Counted from the first letter of the stretch, positions 11,908 through 21,302 are shown. The stretch: 36,311 bases of DNA from Temnopleurus reevesii (GCA_036244855.1 BQKZ01000079.1:1-36311); one strand, 5' to 3'. A program made the numbers and translations. The notes: generated by a model from the sequence alone, not told the origin.

Positions 11908-12164
11908 CAAAGCATTTCTTCAATTCAAGAAAAAAGGAATTAACATCACAATAATGAATCATATCATTAAGGAAGCATTACTGCGTATTGCTATTTTTTT
12001 TAAACCTCAATTCGAAAATGATAAAGTGCAAAATTTAATTTAAAAAAACGCCTAACATTCTACGTGCAATTTCTAAACTCATCAACGTTTTTTTAAACTT
12101 TTTTTAATTTCATAAAAAATAATACAGGTACAAACTTTCGATTAAAAAAAAATGAGACAAAAAG

Positions 12165-12508
12165 CAAGCGCGCACCCAGGATTTTCATACCCGGGGGGCT
12201 GAGCCCAAATTTGGCGCCCCCGCCCCTTCTCGCTAAGCTGACAACCAAAATAAACAATTTCCTTACCTCAAATTTGGCGCCCCCCGGGGGGCTGAGCAGA
12301 AATTTTGGCGCCCCCCTCCCCTCCCGGCTGAGCTGACAAGCAAAAAAAAAAGAAGGTCATCAGCTCGAATTTGGCGCCCCCCTTAGCGCCCTCGGGGGGC
12401 TGAGCACAAATTATGCCGCCCCTGCCCCTTTGGCGCCCCCTTATAAGCGCATTTAGTCAACAAATTTTGGCCCCCCCATAGCCCCCCCCCCCCCTAGGTT
12501 CGCGCCTG
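12165..12508. mobile_element. GC-rich MITE with 5-bp target-site duplication
   Basis: Terminal inverted repeats: left CAAGCGCGCACCCAGG, right (reverse complement) CAGGCGCGAACCTAGG. The direct repeat AAAAG flanks it at 12160-12164 and 12509-12513. Copy B of the surrounding duplication (near 14100-14125) keeps the uninterrupted empty site 'gagactaaaagtgatgc', which proves insertion. The interior is repeats of 'aaatttggcgcccccc' and 'ggggggctgagc', strongly G/C skewed and able to fold. No transposase. A 5-bp duplication limits the superfamilies but does not name one. Confidence 0.8.
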
Positions 12509-13031
12509 AAAAGTGATGCTTAATTCACGTTCAAATTTTCTTGTCATTTGTAAATGCTTGAAAATCGGTTTGAAAAGTGAAATACATCTGCTCGGTCGCT
12601 TAGCATACTTACTGGTATAACGACGGCTTTTTCTCCATTTTAACGTTAATTAGGTGTATGTATCCTACAAGCGTCGCCTTTTTAAATGGCCATCCATTTT
12701 GATAACATGAATGTTCGGTCGCTCAAATCATATTCTTATTTAATATTTTTGTGGTGTATATATGTTATATGTGATTGTTGTCATTTCGTTCAAATCATGG
12801 TTACTTGAAATTGTACACATTCATTTGTTTTCATCATATTGGTTGTTACTGAAATGGAAACTAAAAATTAATCAATCATCGCTAAATTATCTTTTTGTCC
12901 TTTTTTGTTACTTTCACAGTTCCTCTCCCGATATATTTCCGTTATTTTTGCAAGCAGAGAATGCTGGCAGACCGGGTTGGCGATGAGATTTGATGAAGTT
13001 CAATATTGGAACACCCTTTTCCTTTCCACCT

Positions 13032-13275
13032 ACACACTATGAAATAAGGGCGCATTATTGGAACGTTAAAGGGTGTAACCGCTGGTACAATAGCAGTACC
13101 CTTTAGATTGAAGATAAGTGCATAATTATCTCCACCCTATGGTATATCTCTACCCTGCCTGTACATGTCTCCACCTTACGGCTGCATATCTCGACCCTAA
13201 TGGGTGCTGCTATGCTACAAGTGGCTGCACCCCGGGGGGGGGGGGGGGGCGGTAAATTGCAACCTAATTTATTAG
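13032..13275. mobile_element. MITE, family B (TIR ACACACTWAGAAAT), decayed copy
   Basis: The left end 'acacactatgaaataaggg' and the right end 'gcaacctaatttattagggg' correspond to the termini of the copy at 14572-14815, with the last bases of the right end lost. The interior has four or five short repeats of 'tatctccaccct' type. It lies at the end of duplicated copy A. Confidence 0.6.
13234..13249. repeat. G16 homopolymer
   Basis: Sixteen G in a row inside the family B MITE. The equivalent place in the copy at 14572-14815 has no such run, so it is a recent expansion or a sequencing artefact. Confidence 0.9.
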
Positions 13276-13339
13276 GGGAAGCGGAACTCCCTATTTCTTT
13301 GAAAAGTGAAGACTCTCTTGGTGCTTTTCAAGTTATCAT

Positions 13340-13340
13340 N
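13340..13340. other. Single-n assembly join
   Basis: An isolated n between 'caagttatcat' and 'aaagaaaatggaatttaatgg'. The sequence to its right is the start of duplicated copy B and equals the sequence that follows 11338. It supports the idea that the two copies were placed side by side by the assembler. Confidence 0.8.
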
Positions 13341-14820
13341 AAAGAAAATGGAATTTAATGGAATAGCTAAATCAGCCGTCTGCATTATCAACATCGCATT
13401 GCCGCCTCCCAAGAAACACTTTCCAAAATAAATTCCCAATTAAGGCTATTGAATAACATCAATTCTAGAATAATTCGGTTTAGGTTGGTTTATTTATTTT
13501 TTTTTAGAGCAAGCACTAAAGAGTAACGAATCATTGACATTTACAGTTACAGTTACACTAATGTTATGAATTAGGAATAAGGAAAAATTTTACAATTCTA
13601 AGAAAAACATTTCAGGGCTAACATATCCCTTATTAATACGTTAAATGGGAATCTTTAATTTGATATTGTCACCTTTTACACTGTTTAAGTGAATTTTGAA
13701 TTTGTCAAATTGTAAATTATAGCGGAAAATGATAAAACATGTTTTGACAGTTGTATTCTAAAGGAAATTTCGTGGAAACTACATAAATTACATTATTGCA
13801 ATTGCAAATTACATTGTTGGGTAAAAGAAATATTTGTTCGGTTTTTTTTTTTTTTTTTGCCAAAGCATTTCTTGAATTCAAGAAAAAAAGGAATAAACAT
13901 CACAATAATGATTCATAGCATTTAGGAAGCATTACTGCCTATTGCTAAATTTTTTATCTAAATTGGAAAATGATAAAGTGCGAAATTTCATTTAAAAAAC
14001 GCCAAACATTTTAAGTACAATTTCTAAACTCATCAACGTTGTTTGTAAACTTTTTTTTTATTTTCATAAAAAGTAATACAGGTACAAACTTTCGATTAAA
14101 AAAATGAGACTAAAAGTGATGCTTAAGTCACATTCTAATTTTCTTTTAATTTGTAAATGTTTGAAAATCGGTTTGAAATGTGAAATGTATCTGCTCGGTC
14201 GCCTAACTTACTCATTGGTATATAACGATGTTTTTTTTCTTCATTTTAACGTTAATTAGGTGTATGCACCATACAAGCTCGCCTTTTTCAATGGCCATCC
14301 ATTTTGATAACATGAATGTTCGGCCGTTCAAATCACATGCCTATCATTTGTTGGGTAGGGAACATATTTTTGATGCGATTTTTGTGATTTTGTCCAACTC
14401 ATGGTAACTTGAAATTGTACACATTTATTTTTCATCATCTTGGTTGTCTTCAATAAATCAATCGATAATCTTTTTGTCATTGTTTTGTTTTTGTTATGTT
14501 CACAGTTCCTCTTTGGATGTGTTTTCCGTTGTTAGGATGAGGCTAAGTGAAATACACCTGTCCATCCACTTACATACTAAAAAATTAGGGGCAGTTTTAC
14601 AATCTTAAAGGGTACAGCCGGTGATACGATAGCAGCACCATTTGGGGTGACAAAATGCACCCTTATAATGGAGATCCCCACCCTTATTGTGCATATATCC
14701 ACTCTAAGGTGCGTATCTCCACCCTACGGGTAAATAGCTTTACCCTAATGGGTGCTGTTATTGTACCCGTGGCTGCACTGATGGTGCAAAATTACATCCT
14801 AATTTCTTAGTGTGTCGCTA
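13341..14820. repeat. Duplicated segment, copy B
   Basis: Homologous to 11339-13339 from 'aaagaaaatggaatttaatgg' through the family B MITE and possibly into the 14833-14958 element. It lacks the gap and the GC-rich insertion of copy A. It ends just left of the receptor exon, so on the minus strand it lies in the receptor's first intron. Confidence 0.85.
14572..14815. mobile_element. MITE, family B
   Basis: The left end 'acatactaaaaaattagggg' pairs with the right end 'atcctaatttcttagtgtgt' as imperfect terminal inverted repeats. The interior consists of short repeats such as 'tatctccaccctacgg' and 'gcatatatccactctaagg'. The dinucleotide TA precedes the left end, as in TA-targeting elements, but the right flank is not TA. 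Non-autonomous. Confidence 0.65.
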
Positions 14821-14832
14821 CAGGGGTGTACA

Positions 14833-14958
14833 GGCGGATCCAGGGGAAGGGTGCATGAAGGGTAAGCGGAAACCCCTACTTTCTTGGAAAGAGAAGGCTC
14901 CCTTTGTGTTTATCATTTTGGCCCCCTATTTAAAAAAAAAACAAATCCTGGACCCGCC
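14833..14958. mobile_element. Short MITE-like element (TIR GGCGGRTCCAGG)
   Basis: The inverted repeats GGCGGATCCAGG (14833-14844) and CCTGGACCCGCC (14947-14958) bound 126 bp including an A10 run. It ends 36 bp before the splice donor of the receptor exon, inside the intron. A partial homologue of its interior ('aagcggaactccc', 'gaagactctcttggtg') sits at 13268-13339. The same motif without a partner occurs near 34924. Confidence 0.5.
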
Positions 14959-14994
14959 AAGTCGGAAGGAGGGTACAAAAATTAGAATAAACGG

Positions 14995-15000
14995 ACTCAC
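14995..15000 (-). promoter_or_regulatory. Splice donor of receptor exon
   Basis: On the minus strand the exon ends ...TTC CAG G and is followed by GTGAGT, a full consensus donor. The intron is phase 1 and splits a glycine codon (the second coding base is supplied by the next exon). Reading through the donor gives a stretch unrelated to the receptor family, ending in a short unsupported tail. Confidence 0.9.
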
Positions 15001-15367
15001 CCTGGAAGTAAGGTATGATCTTGCAAACCGCCGCTCCGAAGATGAACCTCTCTAAAATGTTCCCAACCAACGTAAAGGGCATACATAGGATCGCAAATAG
15101 GAGGTCACTGACCGACAGACTCAACAAGAAAATGTTCGTGACGGTGCGCATGCGCTTGTTCTGGACGAGGGTGACGATGACGAGGATGTTGCCGATGACA
15201 GCGAGGAGGAAGATGATGACGAAAACACAGATCACGAGATAGATGTTGACGGAATGTCGCTTGGGCACGGGATCGAACGGCTGCTGGGTGGTCGACGCCA
15301 GACTTCCCCCGTCCCAGTCCGTCGCCATGTCGCCCGTGGACAGGTCGACGCCGCTGTGGTTCGACAT
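15001..15367 (-). CDS. Cholecystokinin/gastrin receptor-like GPCR, first coding exon (partial)
   Basis: This is the N-terminal 122 residues of a seven-helix, class A receptor expected in the plasma membrane. Receptors of this family bind sulfated CCK/gastrin/sulfakinin peptides and usually signal through Gq. The extracellular N-terminus (residues 1-41) has a glycosylation sequon N3-H-S. TM1 (about 42-66) holds G59-N60, the conserved N1.50. The first inner loop reads NKRMRTVTNIF, almost exactly that of vertebrate CCK receptors. TM2 (about 77-100) has LSVSD with D88 as D2.50. Residues 107-115 (RFIFGAAVC) match the outer loop and the conserved disulfide cysteine C115 (3.25). The start is fixed by an in-frame TAA two codons upstream of the ATG. 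The exon ends at a phase-1 GTGAGT donor. A full receptor would be about 400-500 residues, so TM3-TM7 lie on exons not found to the left. There is no frameshift. Assignment to the CCK type is from motif resemblance; ligand specificity cannot be read from this part. Confidence 0.93.
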
Positions 15368-15538
15368 GATTTAAAGGTGGTTAGCACAAATCTCCCGAGT
15401 TTGCATAAAAAAACCTTCTTGATTCAAGCCGGAGGTATCGTATTTCCAAAATACCTTCAGTACATAAACAGAAGTAGATACTTCATTACATTTCCAGTGA
15501 CAAATGATCAAATAATCCAGGTCTGTAATATATTTTTT

Positions 15539-15584
15539 GGCAAAGTTTTCTCTCACTTTTTGGCCAAGTTTTCGCTCACTTTTT
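15539..15584. repeat. 23-bp tandem repeat, 2 copies, upstream of receptor exon
   Basis: Two near-identical units, 'ggcaaagttttctctcac' plus T5 and 'ggccaagttttcgctcac' plus T5. They lie about 170-215 bp upstream of the receptor start codon, in presumed 5' UTR, intron or promoter. Confidence 0.85.
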
Positions 15585-15599
15585 TTAGTAGAAATCCAC

Positions 15600-16516
15600 C
15601 ATACAATGAATATTTACTGTTATATCCAGATGATTAAAACTCATACAGGCGACTTATCCAGAGAGGTAATATTCACCATAGTATTCCAGTTTTATGTGAA
15701 CAGACAGCGAGACTTCGATAATTTTTTGGCGGGAAATCGTTGAAGGTTTTGTTACTCCTTTCTTCGCTCGAATACTCTGCCCTTCTCGGGCCGCTTCCAA
15801 TACGGGTACGGTGCTGATAAATGATTAAAGCAAACAATCTCCTAGAGTAGCTCCGGGGGGAATGCACGACAGTAGAGGGGAACTATCAACATCAGCTCCA
15901 TCAGTCGTGACGTATTAATGACGCAAGAATGGATCAATAGTATCAAATCCAGCGCTGAAAGAGCCTCACGCCGTTCCAGCGATAGATAAGGCGCGATATC
16001 CAAAACCCCGCTGCGAAAAGTCCGCTCCAATACAAGCACCGGAGTGGCCCCCTTAACGCCAGCGGAGACAAGCCTACTCACGGCGTCTACACCGCTCAGA
16101 AATGAATAAATACCACTCGTGCACGCACTCCACTGAAATATCCTCCCGAGTCCGCCTGGAGTTGGAAACTGAATGAGTTTACGCGGGCTTTTACTACCGC
16201 ATTTTATTCCACGGCAGACGACAACGTCAACGCTGATATCGACCACTAGCGATACTCTTGGTGTTGCGCATGCGCGGATGTTGCACCTTTGGTGAGCAGG
16301 AGACTGGTAGATCGTGTGCTGGGGTGAAATATTCAATGCGCAAAGTCCATCAAGTCATTTATCAGGGAAGCATCCAACACGGTCACATCATCATCTGGAG
16401 CGCTTACCTGAAAAGATGTAGAGAGAAAGAGAAACGAAATCGTGGTTAGCAAATGAATTCTATTTATTGATATACATATCTCTATCATGCTCTACTTATA
16501 TTCTGAACACAATACT
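15600..16516. other. Upstream region of receptor exon, less AT-rich
   Basis: DNA 5' of the receptor start on the minus strand. It is more GC-rich than its surroundings. Two related motifs occur: 'ccgcttccaatacgggtacgg' like sequence at about 15790 and 'ccgctccaatacaagcaccgg' like sequence at about 16022. A 164-codon minus-strand frame (15842-16336) has no recognisable domain. A CAG|GTAAGC donor-like site on the minus strand (exon end 16408) could end a 5' UTR exon. No TATA box was identified. Confidence 0.4.
16266..16275. promoter_or_regulatory. GCGCATGCGC palindrome, NRF-1-like site
   Basis: A perfect 10-bp palindrome matching the known NRF-1 binding consensus, about 0.9 kb upstream of the receptor start codon in the GC-richer patch. 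NRF-1 sites are frequent in CpG-type promoters. Function here is inferred from the motif only. Confidence 0.3.
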
Positions 16517-16575
16517 CATTCATTCATTCATTCATTTCATTTCATTCTTTCCTTCATTCATTTATTCACTCATTT
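16517..16575. repeat. (CATT)n microsatellite
   Basis: Runs of 'cattcattcattcattcatt' with imperfect 'tttcatttcattc' continuation. Confidence 0.9.
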
Positions 16576-16667
16576 CTCCGTTCATCTAATTATCGATTTT
16601 TAATTAGCACAATACAAGGGGCAGGCATGCTATCTTAATCATCCTGTGGGTTCTTTCGTTAGCTTAA

Positions 16668-16882
16668 GGCTGACTTACACATTTGCATTTGTAACCAACA
16701 TCAACCAAGCGTTCATGACGTTCTGAGGACATACGCTTGACCAACGTTAAAGGCCTTTGTCAGGCGCTCGACGTACGCACGCGTTAGCGTCAAGCAAGCA
16801 CCGTTCACCCGTACTCCTGCGTTGACGGAGCGTCTTAAACGATGCACAGGCTTTGGCTATAAGCGCAAACGTGTGAGACAAC
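16668..16882. mobile_element. MITE-like element, family A
   Basis: The left end 'ggctgacttacacatttgca' pairs with the right end 'gcgcaaacgtgtgagacaac'. The interior has further imperfect inverted matches ('accaagcgttcatg', 'acatacgcttgaccaacg'). About 215 bp, no coding. Confidence 0.6.
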
Positions 16883-16900
16883 ATTGAGCAAAATATGACC

Positions 16901-17090
16901 GCGCTGTGATTTTGGCTTCCATTCATGTCTTTATCGAGGGAACACGTTACACAAGTGTGGTTTTTAAAATGGTTTATTTTTTTTTCTTATAAGCCACTCT
17001 ATTGTGACTTTACCACACAAATCTCCCCGTTTGCATAAGAAATAATTGACAATTTTCTACTTGAGCTTGTATGTGTTGTCTTTCGCAGGA
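16901..17090. repeat. 272-bp offset tandem duplication, copy 1
   Basis: Matches 17173-17353: 'gcgctgtgattttggc', 'tccattcatgtctttatcga', 'gggaacacg', 'tgactttaccacacaaatct' and 'aataattgacaattttctac' recur in order. It contains the phrase 'cacacaaatctccccgtttg', also found near the receptor start. Confidence 0.85.
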
Positions 17091-17172
17091 CATTTAGTAA
17101 TAAACGCTGGACAGACTTTGACTTTAATCACAAAGTTGTGAGGCAACATTTTATGAACACAATATTATAATC

Positions 17173-17353
17173 GCGCTGTGATTTTAGCATCCATTCATGT
17201 CTTTATCGAGGGAACACGACACCCAAGTTTGGTTTTAAAATCGTTTGTTTTTATCATAAGCCACATCATTATGACTTTACCACACAAATCTTACCAATTT
17301 TATAAGAAATAATTGACAATTTTCTACTGTAGCATTTATGTGTTGTCGTTCGT
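17173..17353. repeat. 272-bp offset tandem duplication, copy 2
   Basis: Second copy of the block at 16901-17090, about 85% identical by eye and with small deletions. No coding frame is shared. Confidence 0.85.
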
Positions 17354-17394
17354 AAAAATATTAATACAATAAATCATTCTGCGCTTTGTTTAAC

Positions 17395-17765
17395 GCAGTA
17401 CAACGATCTCAGCTAGATGTGGACTCACTATAGGATTTCTCAATCAAAAACTTAATTATTTCTCATTTGAAAATATTCTACAAGAAATACACTATTTTTG
17501 ACGCGATGCAAACTTGACTGCTATTCTCAACAATAATCGACTCAGTATCGATTAAGCATTGAATCAACCTTGGAAAAATTGGAAAAGATGGCAGTTTTTT
17601 TTAAGCCAGATCATGTTGCCATGGTATTTCGTTGCTTTAAAAACGTTGATAAAGAGTATATTGTAGGAGGCGAGAATATATCCTTCACGACTTATATTGT
17701 GGAAAGAAGCTTTATTAATTATAGAATACTGAAATGGAAGTTACATTCGAATGTTGATTGAAATT
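17395..17765 (+). repeat. About 400-bp dispersed repeat, copy 1 of 3
   Basis: Shares with 18575-18970 and 19833-20225 the ordered landmarks 'acgatct', 'aacaataatcgact', 'tgttgccatggta', 'gaggcgagaa' and 'ataatatgt'-like tails. In this copy a 63-codon plus-strand frame (17570-17761) covers the second half. Its peptide loosely resembles the open peptide of copy 2 (shared VAMV and similar spacing). Either a non-coding repeat or a decaying duplicated exon; no family recognised. Confidence 0.6.
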
Positions 17766-18365
17766 ATGTATATTCCCCGCCAAAACTGGGCGTGAAAATT
17801 ATGTAAATCACGGCCAAGTTGATTTTGAGAGTAGTGGGCGAGTTTGCTTATGTAAACGTATCAGCTAGGTTTGTCTCTCGGTAGTATTTTACTATATGTA
17901 GTGTGATTTTTGGAAAGCACTTAAAGAGCAATTGCAACATTTACCAGTTGTTTGAAACCCGAAAAAAAATTGGGGGTTGGTTGCATTGGCCCTCAAAACG
18001 TACCAAAATAACTCGTTCGGGTGTTTAAGTAGCTCTCTCAAGGCAATTTGCGGGGATGTTGCCAGATAGTTGCAGTTGATCGTTAGTCGCCAATCAAAAT
18101 CATTGATTCATGTGCGTCTTGTCATAAGCTTGACTATGTGCGAATAAAGATGAACGTCTCAATTTGCAACTGATTTGCAGATAATTCCCAAGTGATCGTA
18201 TAAGTTTCGAGCAACATCCTCTAAGTAGCGCTTTACGTGCATTCATAGGGGAACTCTTTAGGAACCGAAATAAGCACGTTTGGTAGGTAGTTCTTATAGG
18301 GGGTCTTAAGCCCTACGTATTAATTGCCTTCTGTCCTACTCGTACAATACATCTGGATGTGTCGT
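17766..18365. other. Unannotated stretch
   Basis: No gene, RNA or clear repeat seen. It is mixed composition with a few short G-rich spots ('attgggggttgg'). Confidence 0.4.
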
Positions 18366-18536
18366 GTGGAGGCGTCGTGATGTATAGTGGTTCTGACTCT
18401 CTCCTTTCAACCAAAGTTCCTGAATGTAGCGAGTGCCACTTGGTAGCCTTGCTATAGCCGGGTAATAATACACAGAGCGCATAAAAACACTTCGTAATAA
18501 GCGCTATACAAATGTTGTGTATCACTATTATATCCC
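18366..18536 (+). mobile_element. tRNA-derived SINE, internally deleted
   Basis: Begins with the head 'gaggcgtcgtgatgtatagt', related to the SINE at 25711. The middle (including the B-box and the gtgctgcactcaaccc tract) is deleted. It resumes at 'ttgctatagccgggtaataa' and ends 'taataagcgctatacaaatg' plus an ATT-rich tail. Confidence 0.65.
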
Positions 18537-18574
18537 GTAGCGTTTTTAAAGGTAAATTTGAACAAGAAATCACA

Positions 18575-18970
18575 TTGTGCTTAAACTACACACGTACGAC
18601 GATCTAGGGAAGATGTGAACATATCGTCACTCAGTAAAACTCAATCACTCACGGCGCCTTTGAAATAAAATGTTCTACAAAGACAAACATTACATAAGAA
18701 ACACATTTCACTTTTTATTCTGAACAATAATCGACTTAGCATTGCTCTGGCCATGGAAAATACCCTCAAAAGACCATCATTTATTGAGTCAGATTGCGTT
18801 GCCATGGTAACCGCTTACTTTGAATACACTGATGAAGATCAGGCTGCATATATGAGGCGAGAAAAATATAATTCACGAACATATTGTCAAACGATAATGC
18901 AATCAGACTTGCGGAAGAATATTTAGACTGAAATGTAAGTTTTCTTCGAATGTTGATCGATTCTGTTTAA
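18575..18970 (+). repeat. About 400-bp dispersed repeat, copy 2 of 3
   Basis: Homologous to 17395-17765 and 19833-20225. A 58-codon plus-strand frame runs from ATG at about 18753 to TAG, with the segment SDCVAMVTAYFEYTDEDQ. The corresponding part of copy 3 is frameshifted. Function unknown. Confidence 0.6.
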
Positions 18971-19584
18971 CTTACGGAATTTGCTTGAATGTCTAGCTTA
19001 GTAATTGTTAGGATGCAAAAATCTTTGTGAAAAGATCCATGTATTCACAAATTGCTTTACATGCATATGAATAAATGTGCATGAAATTAGGAGAAGGTCG
19101 TCCTACTTATTCTGGCTTATTTTAGTTTGAAAATGCGAATCAAAAGTGATTCCAACGGACCGCTAGCAGAATCGGCAACCAGCGGAGCCGGGAGGATATG
19201 AACGGAGCTCCCGGAATGCAAAAGCCTCTTATACTAAGCGCCTTTTCTACATATTTCTGCGTTCACGGAGAGTGCTCCAAGTTTCATGAATAGTGAGCAA
19301 ACATTGGCTACAATGAATAAACCAAAAGATGTGGTTGAACCTAAACACGGTATAACAATCTAAGCAAGATATGAAGTTAGCGTTAGTCATGAGATGTTTG
19401 CCTAGGGTTGTATTAGCCCGAAAAAAAAAGTGTCAACGTGACTCGTTTTTATATGTTTTAATATCCCTCAAGAGCATTCTAAGGCGTATTTTATCTGTTT
19501 TTTGTGTTTTAAATAGGTCTAATGATACTATTAATACACAACATATATGTGGCGCATAATACGAAGTGTTTCTAGGTGCCATGT

Positions 19585-19740
19585 GCATTATTACCCGGCT
19601 ATATCATGGCTACCATTTGGTGTTCAGAGTATCCAAGGAATTTCTTCCTACAGTACTCACCTACGGCACAATGTAGATATATTTATCGCTGAATGAAATT
19701 AACATCATGGATGGGATTCGAACCTACGACCCTCGATTCG
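19585..19740 (-). mobile_element. tRNA-derived SINE, minus strand
   Basis: On the minus strand it starts in the tRNA-like head with an intact B-box 'ggttcgaatccc', then 'catgatgttaatttcattca', 'ctacattgtgcc', 'ggtgagtac', and ends in 'atatagccgggtaataatgc'. The left boundary lacks a long ATT tail. Confidence 0.7.
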
Positions 19741-19832
19741 CTTATATATACTCGATTACTTACATTTACTTATATTTACTTATATATACACGATTTACTA
19801 CGTATATGTACACATGCGATTTACTAAATGCT

Positions 19833-20225
19833 GCACAACGATCTGAGCTAGATGTGGACTTAGCATCGCTCGATAAAACGCAATCATGACTCCTTTGAAA
19901 GCAAATAATGTTATACCAAGAAATACATTGTGTTTCAAGCACATTTTGTTCTTCTCCTCAACAGTAATCGACTTAGCATTGAGTCGGCCCTGGAGAGAAT
20001 GGTCTAAGAAAATCATCGTATATTAAGTCAGATTGCGTTTCTATGGTAACTTTTTTACTTTCAATACACTGATGCAAGAGGAGATTGTACGAGGCGAGAA
20101 TATATAATTTATATGCTTTAATATCGTATTGTGGAAAAGATAATGCAATTCACTCGGGCGAAAGAAGCTAGATTTATTCTAAAATTGAAGCTATTTTTAA
20201 ACGCTGATCGAACTGCATATCTACT
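19833..20225 (+). repeat. About 400-bp dispersed repeat, copy 3 of 3
   Basis: Carries 'gcacaacgatctgagctaga', 'acagtaatcgacttagcatt', 'gtcagattgcgtttctatgg' and 'acgaggcgagaatata'. Compared with copies 1 and 2 it has stops and frame changes, so any coding capacity is lost here. The copies are spaced about 1.2 kb apart. Confidence 0.6.
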
Positions 20226-20647
20226 GGAAAAGCTGAACATAATTACATGAAAACTCAGGGCGCAACATTTGTTGTGGGGAAGCAGAGTGTTATAAATATA
20301 TCTATTTATAACATAAATATCTATAAATCCCGATCTGTATTCACAATTAAAGCTAAAATATAAATGCATAACTAAAGCCTACAAAGCAGTGCAATAGTCT
20401 GCATCGTTTGATACAAACTTTATCTTTAATAACTGTTTTTCTGTTTTATTATTTTAATAATTTTTCTGTTTTATTCCTGGTTTTCCCCTTTCATCCACGC
20501 GGGGTATATGTACATTCATAATGTTCTGCCCTACGGCCACAAACAAGTTATCAATCTGTGCAGCATCCTCCAATTTCCGATTTGCAAATTTATTTTCCCG
20601 TTTGGGTTCCGTTGAACAAGCTAACAGCCATTTTTCATCCCTTCCCT
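20226..20647. other. Unannotated stretch
   Basis: AT-rich DNA with no supported gene. Small tandem phrases such as 'tttttctgttttattat' near 20435-20475 are low complexity. Confidence 0.4.
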
Positions 20648-20878
20648 AAAACCGATTCACACCTTTGCGTTTTTAGCCAGCGTAGGATAATTAAAAACGT
20701 TCCCTGGACGCGCTGTATACGCTAATTAGACTGAAGTTCGGCTTGCTTTCATGAAGCGTACGCCGAACGTCAATCCAATGTATGACCTACGTCTTTATGC
20801 GAGCGTCTAGGAAGCGGTTTTAATCGTCCAAAACGTTGGGCCGACGCAGGCTAAATACCCAAAGATGTGAGTCAACCT
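20648..20878. mobile_element. MITE-like element, family A
   Basis: The left end 'accgattcacacctttgcgt' pairs with the right end whose reverse complement is 'ggttgactcacatctttggg'. About 231 bp, the same size as the 2361-2592 copy. An interior inverted pair ('gaagttcggcttgc', 'gtacgccgaacgtc') adds to the fold. Confidence 0.65.
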
Positions 20879-21044
20879 TAACATCGCTATCTAAAATTCT
20901 ATCATTCCCTCAATTTTTGTCTCCCTTCTCCTCTCATCGATATGGAGATTTCGATTTCCGTCGACGTGCCTCTCGTGACAGTATACAATAAGTAAAGGTT
21001 ATATTATAACGTTCACTGCTTTCGTTCACTCACTTCCAAAATCA

Positions 21045-21302
21045 GTTTCGATTTCAATTGACTCGTTACAGATGACGACTTATGACGTCATGATAGCACA
21101 TGATCGCGCAGAGAAATCAAATTTGCTCGTCGCAGATGGGTGCATGAGCGAACGTGATAGCTGAATTATACACGCGATAGTGGACGTGGTAGTAGACAAG
21201 GGGTTGGTCACATATCAAACTTAGCTGTGACGTAACAATGCACAGTTTCGCATAAGTATGACATACATACGTCGACTGGCACGTCGCCATGGAAATCGAA
21301 AC
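21045..21302. mobile_element. Candidate MITE with 11-bp TIR (GTTTCGATTTC)
   Basis: GTTTCGATTTC at 21045-21055 and its exact reverse complement at 21292-21302 bound 258 bp. The interior has a CRE-type palindrome TGACGTCA (21083-21090) and several other 'tgacg' motifs. The terminal repeat is short, so the call is tentative. Confidence 0.4.

Larger units (their letters stand above)
11339..13339. repeat. Duplicated segment, copy A
   Basis: It starts 'aagaaaatggaatttaatgg' and matches the segment starting at 13341 for well over 1 kb at about 90% identity by eye. It differs by containing an assembly gap, the 344-bp GC-rich element at 12165-12508, and a G16 run in its terminal MITE. It ends at the single n at 13340. 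Not coding. Confidence 0.85.

Noticed and set aside
11641..11962. Minus-strand frames containing many X residues
   Set aside because: They cross the assembly gap and a T32 homopolymer.
14930..15000. Extension of the receptor frame past residue 122
   Set aside because: It reads through a consensus GTGAGT donor; the added residues do not match the family's TM3 and end in poly-Phe from an intronic A run.
15842..16336. 164-codon minus-strand open frame upstream of the receptor
   Set aside because: No recognisable domain, no family resemblance; the less AT-rich composition alone makes long frames likely.
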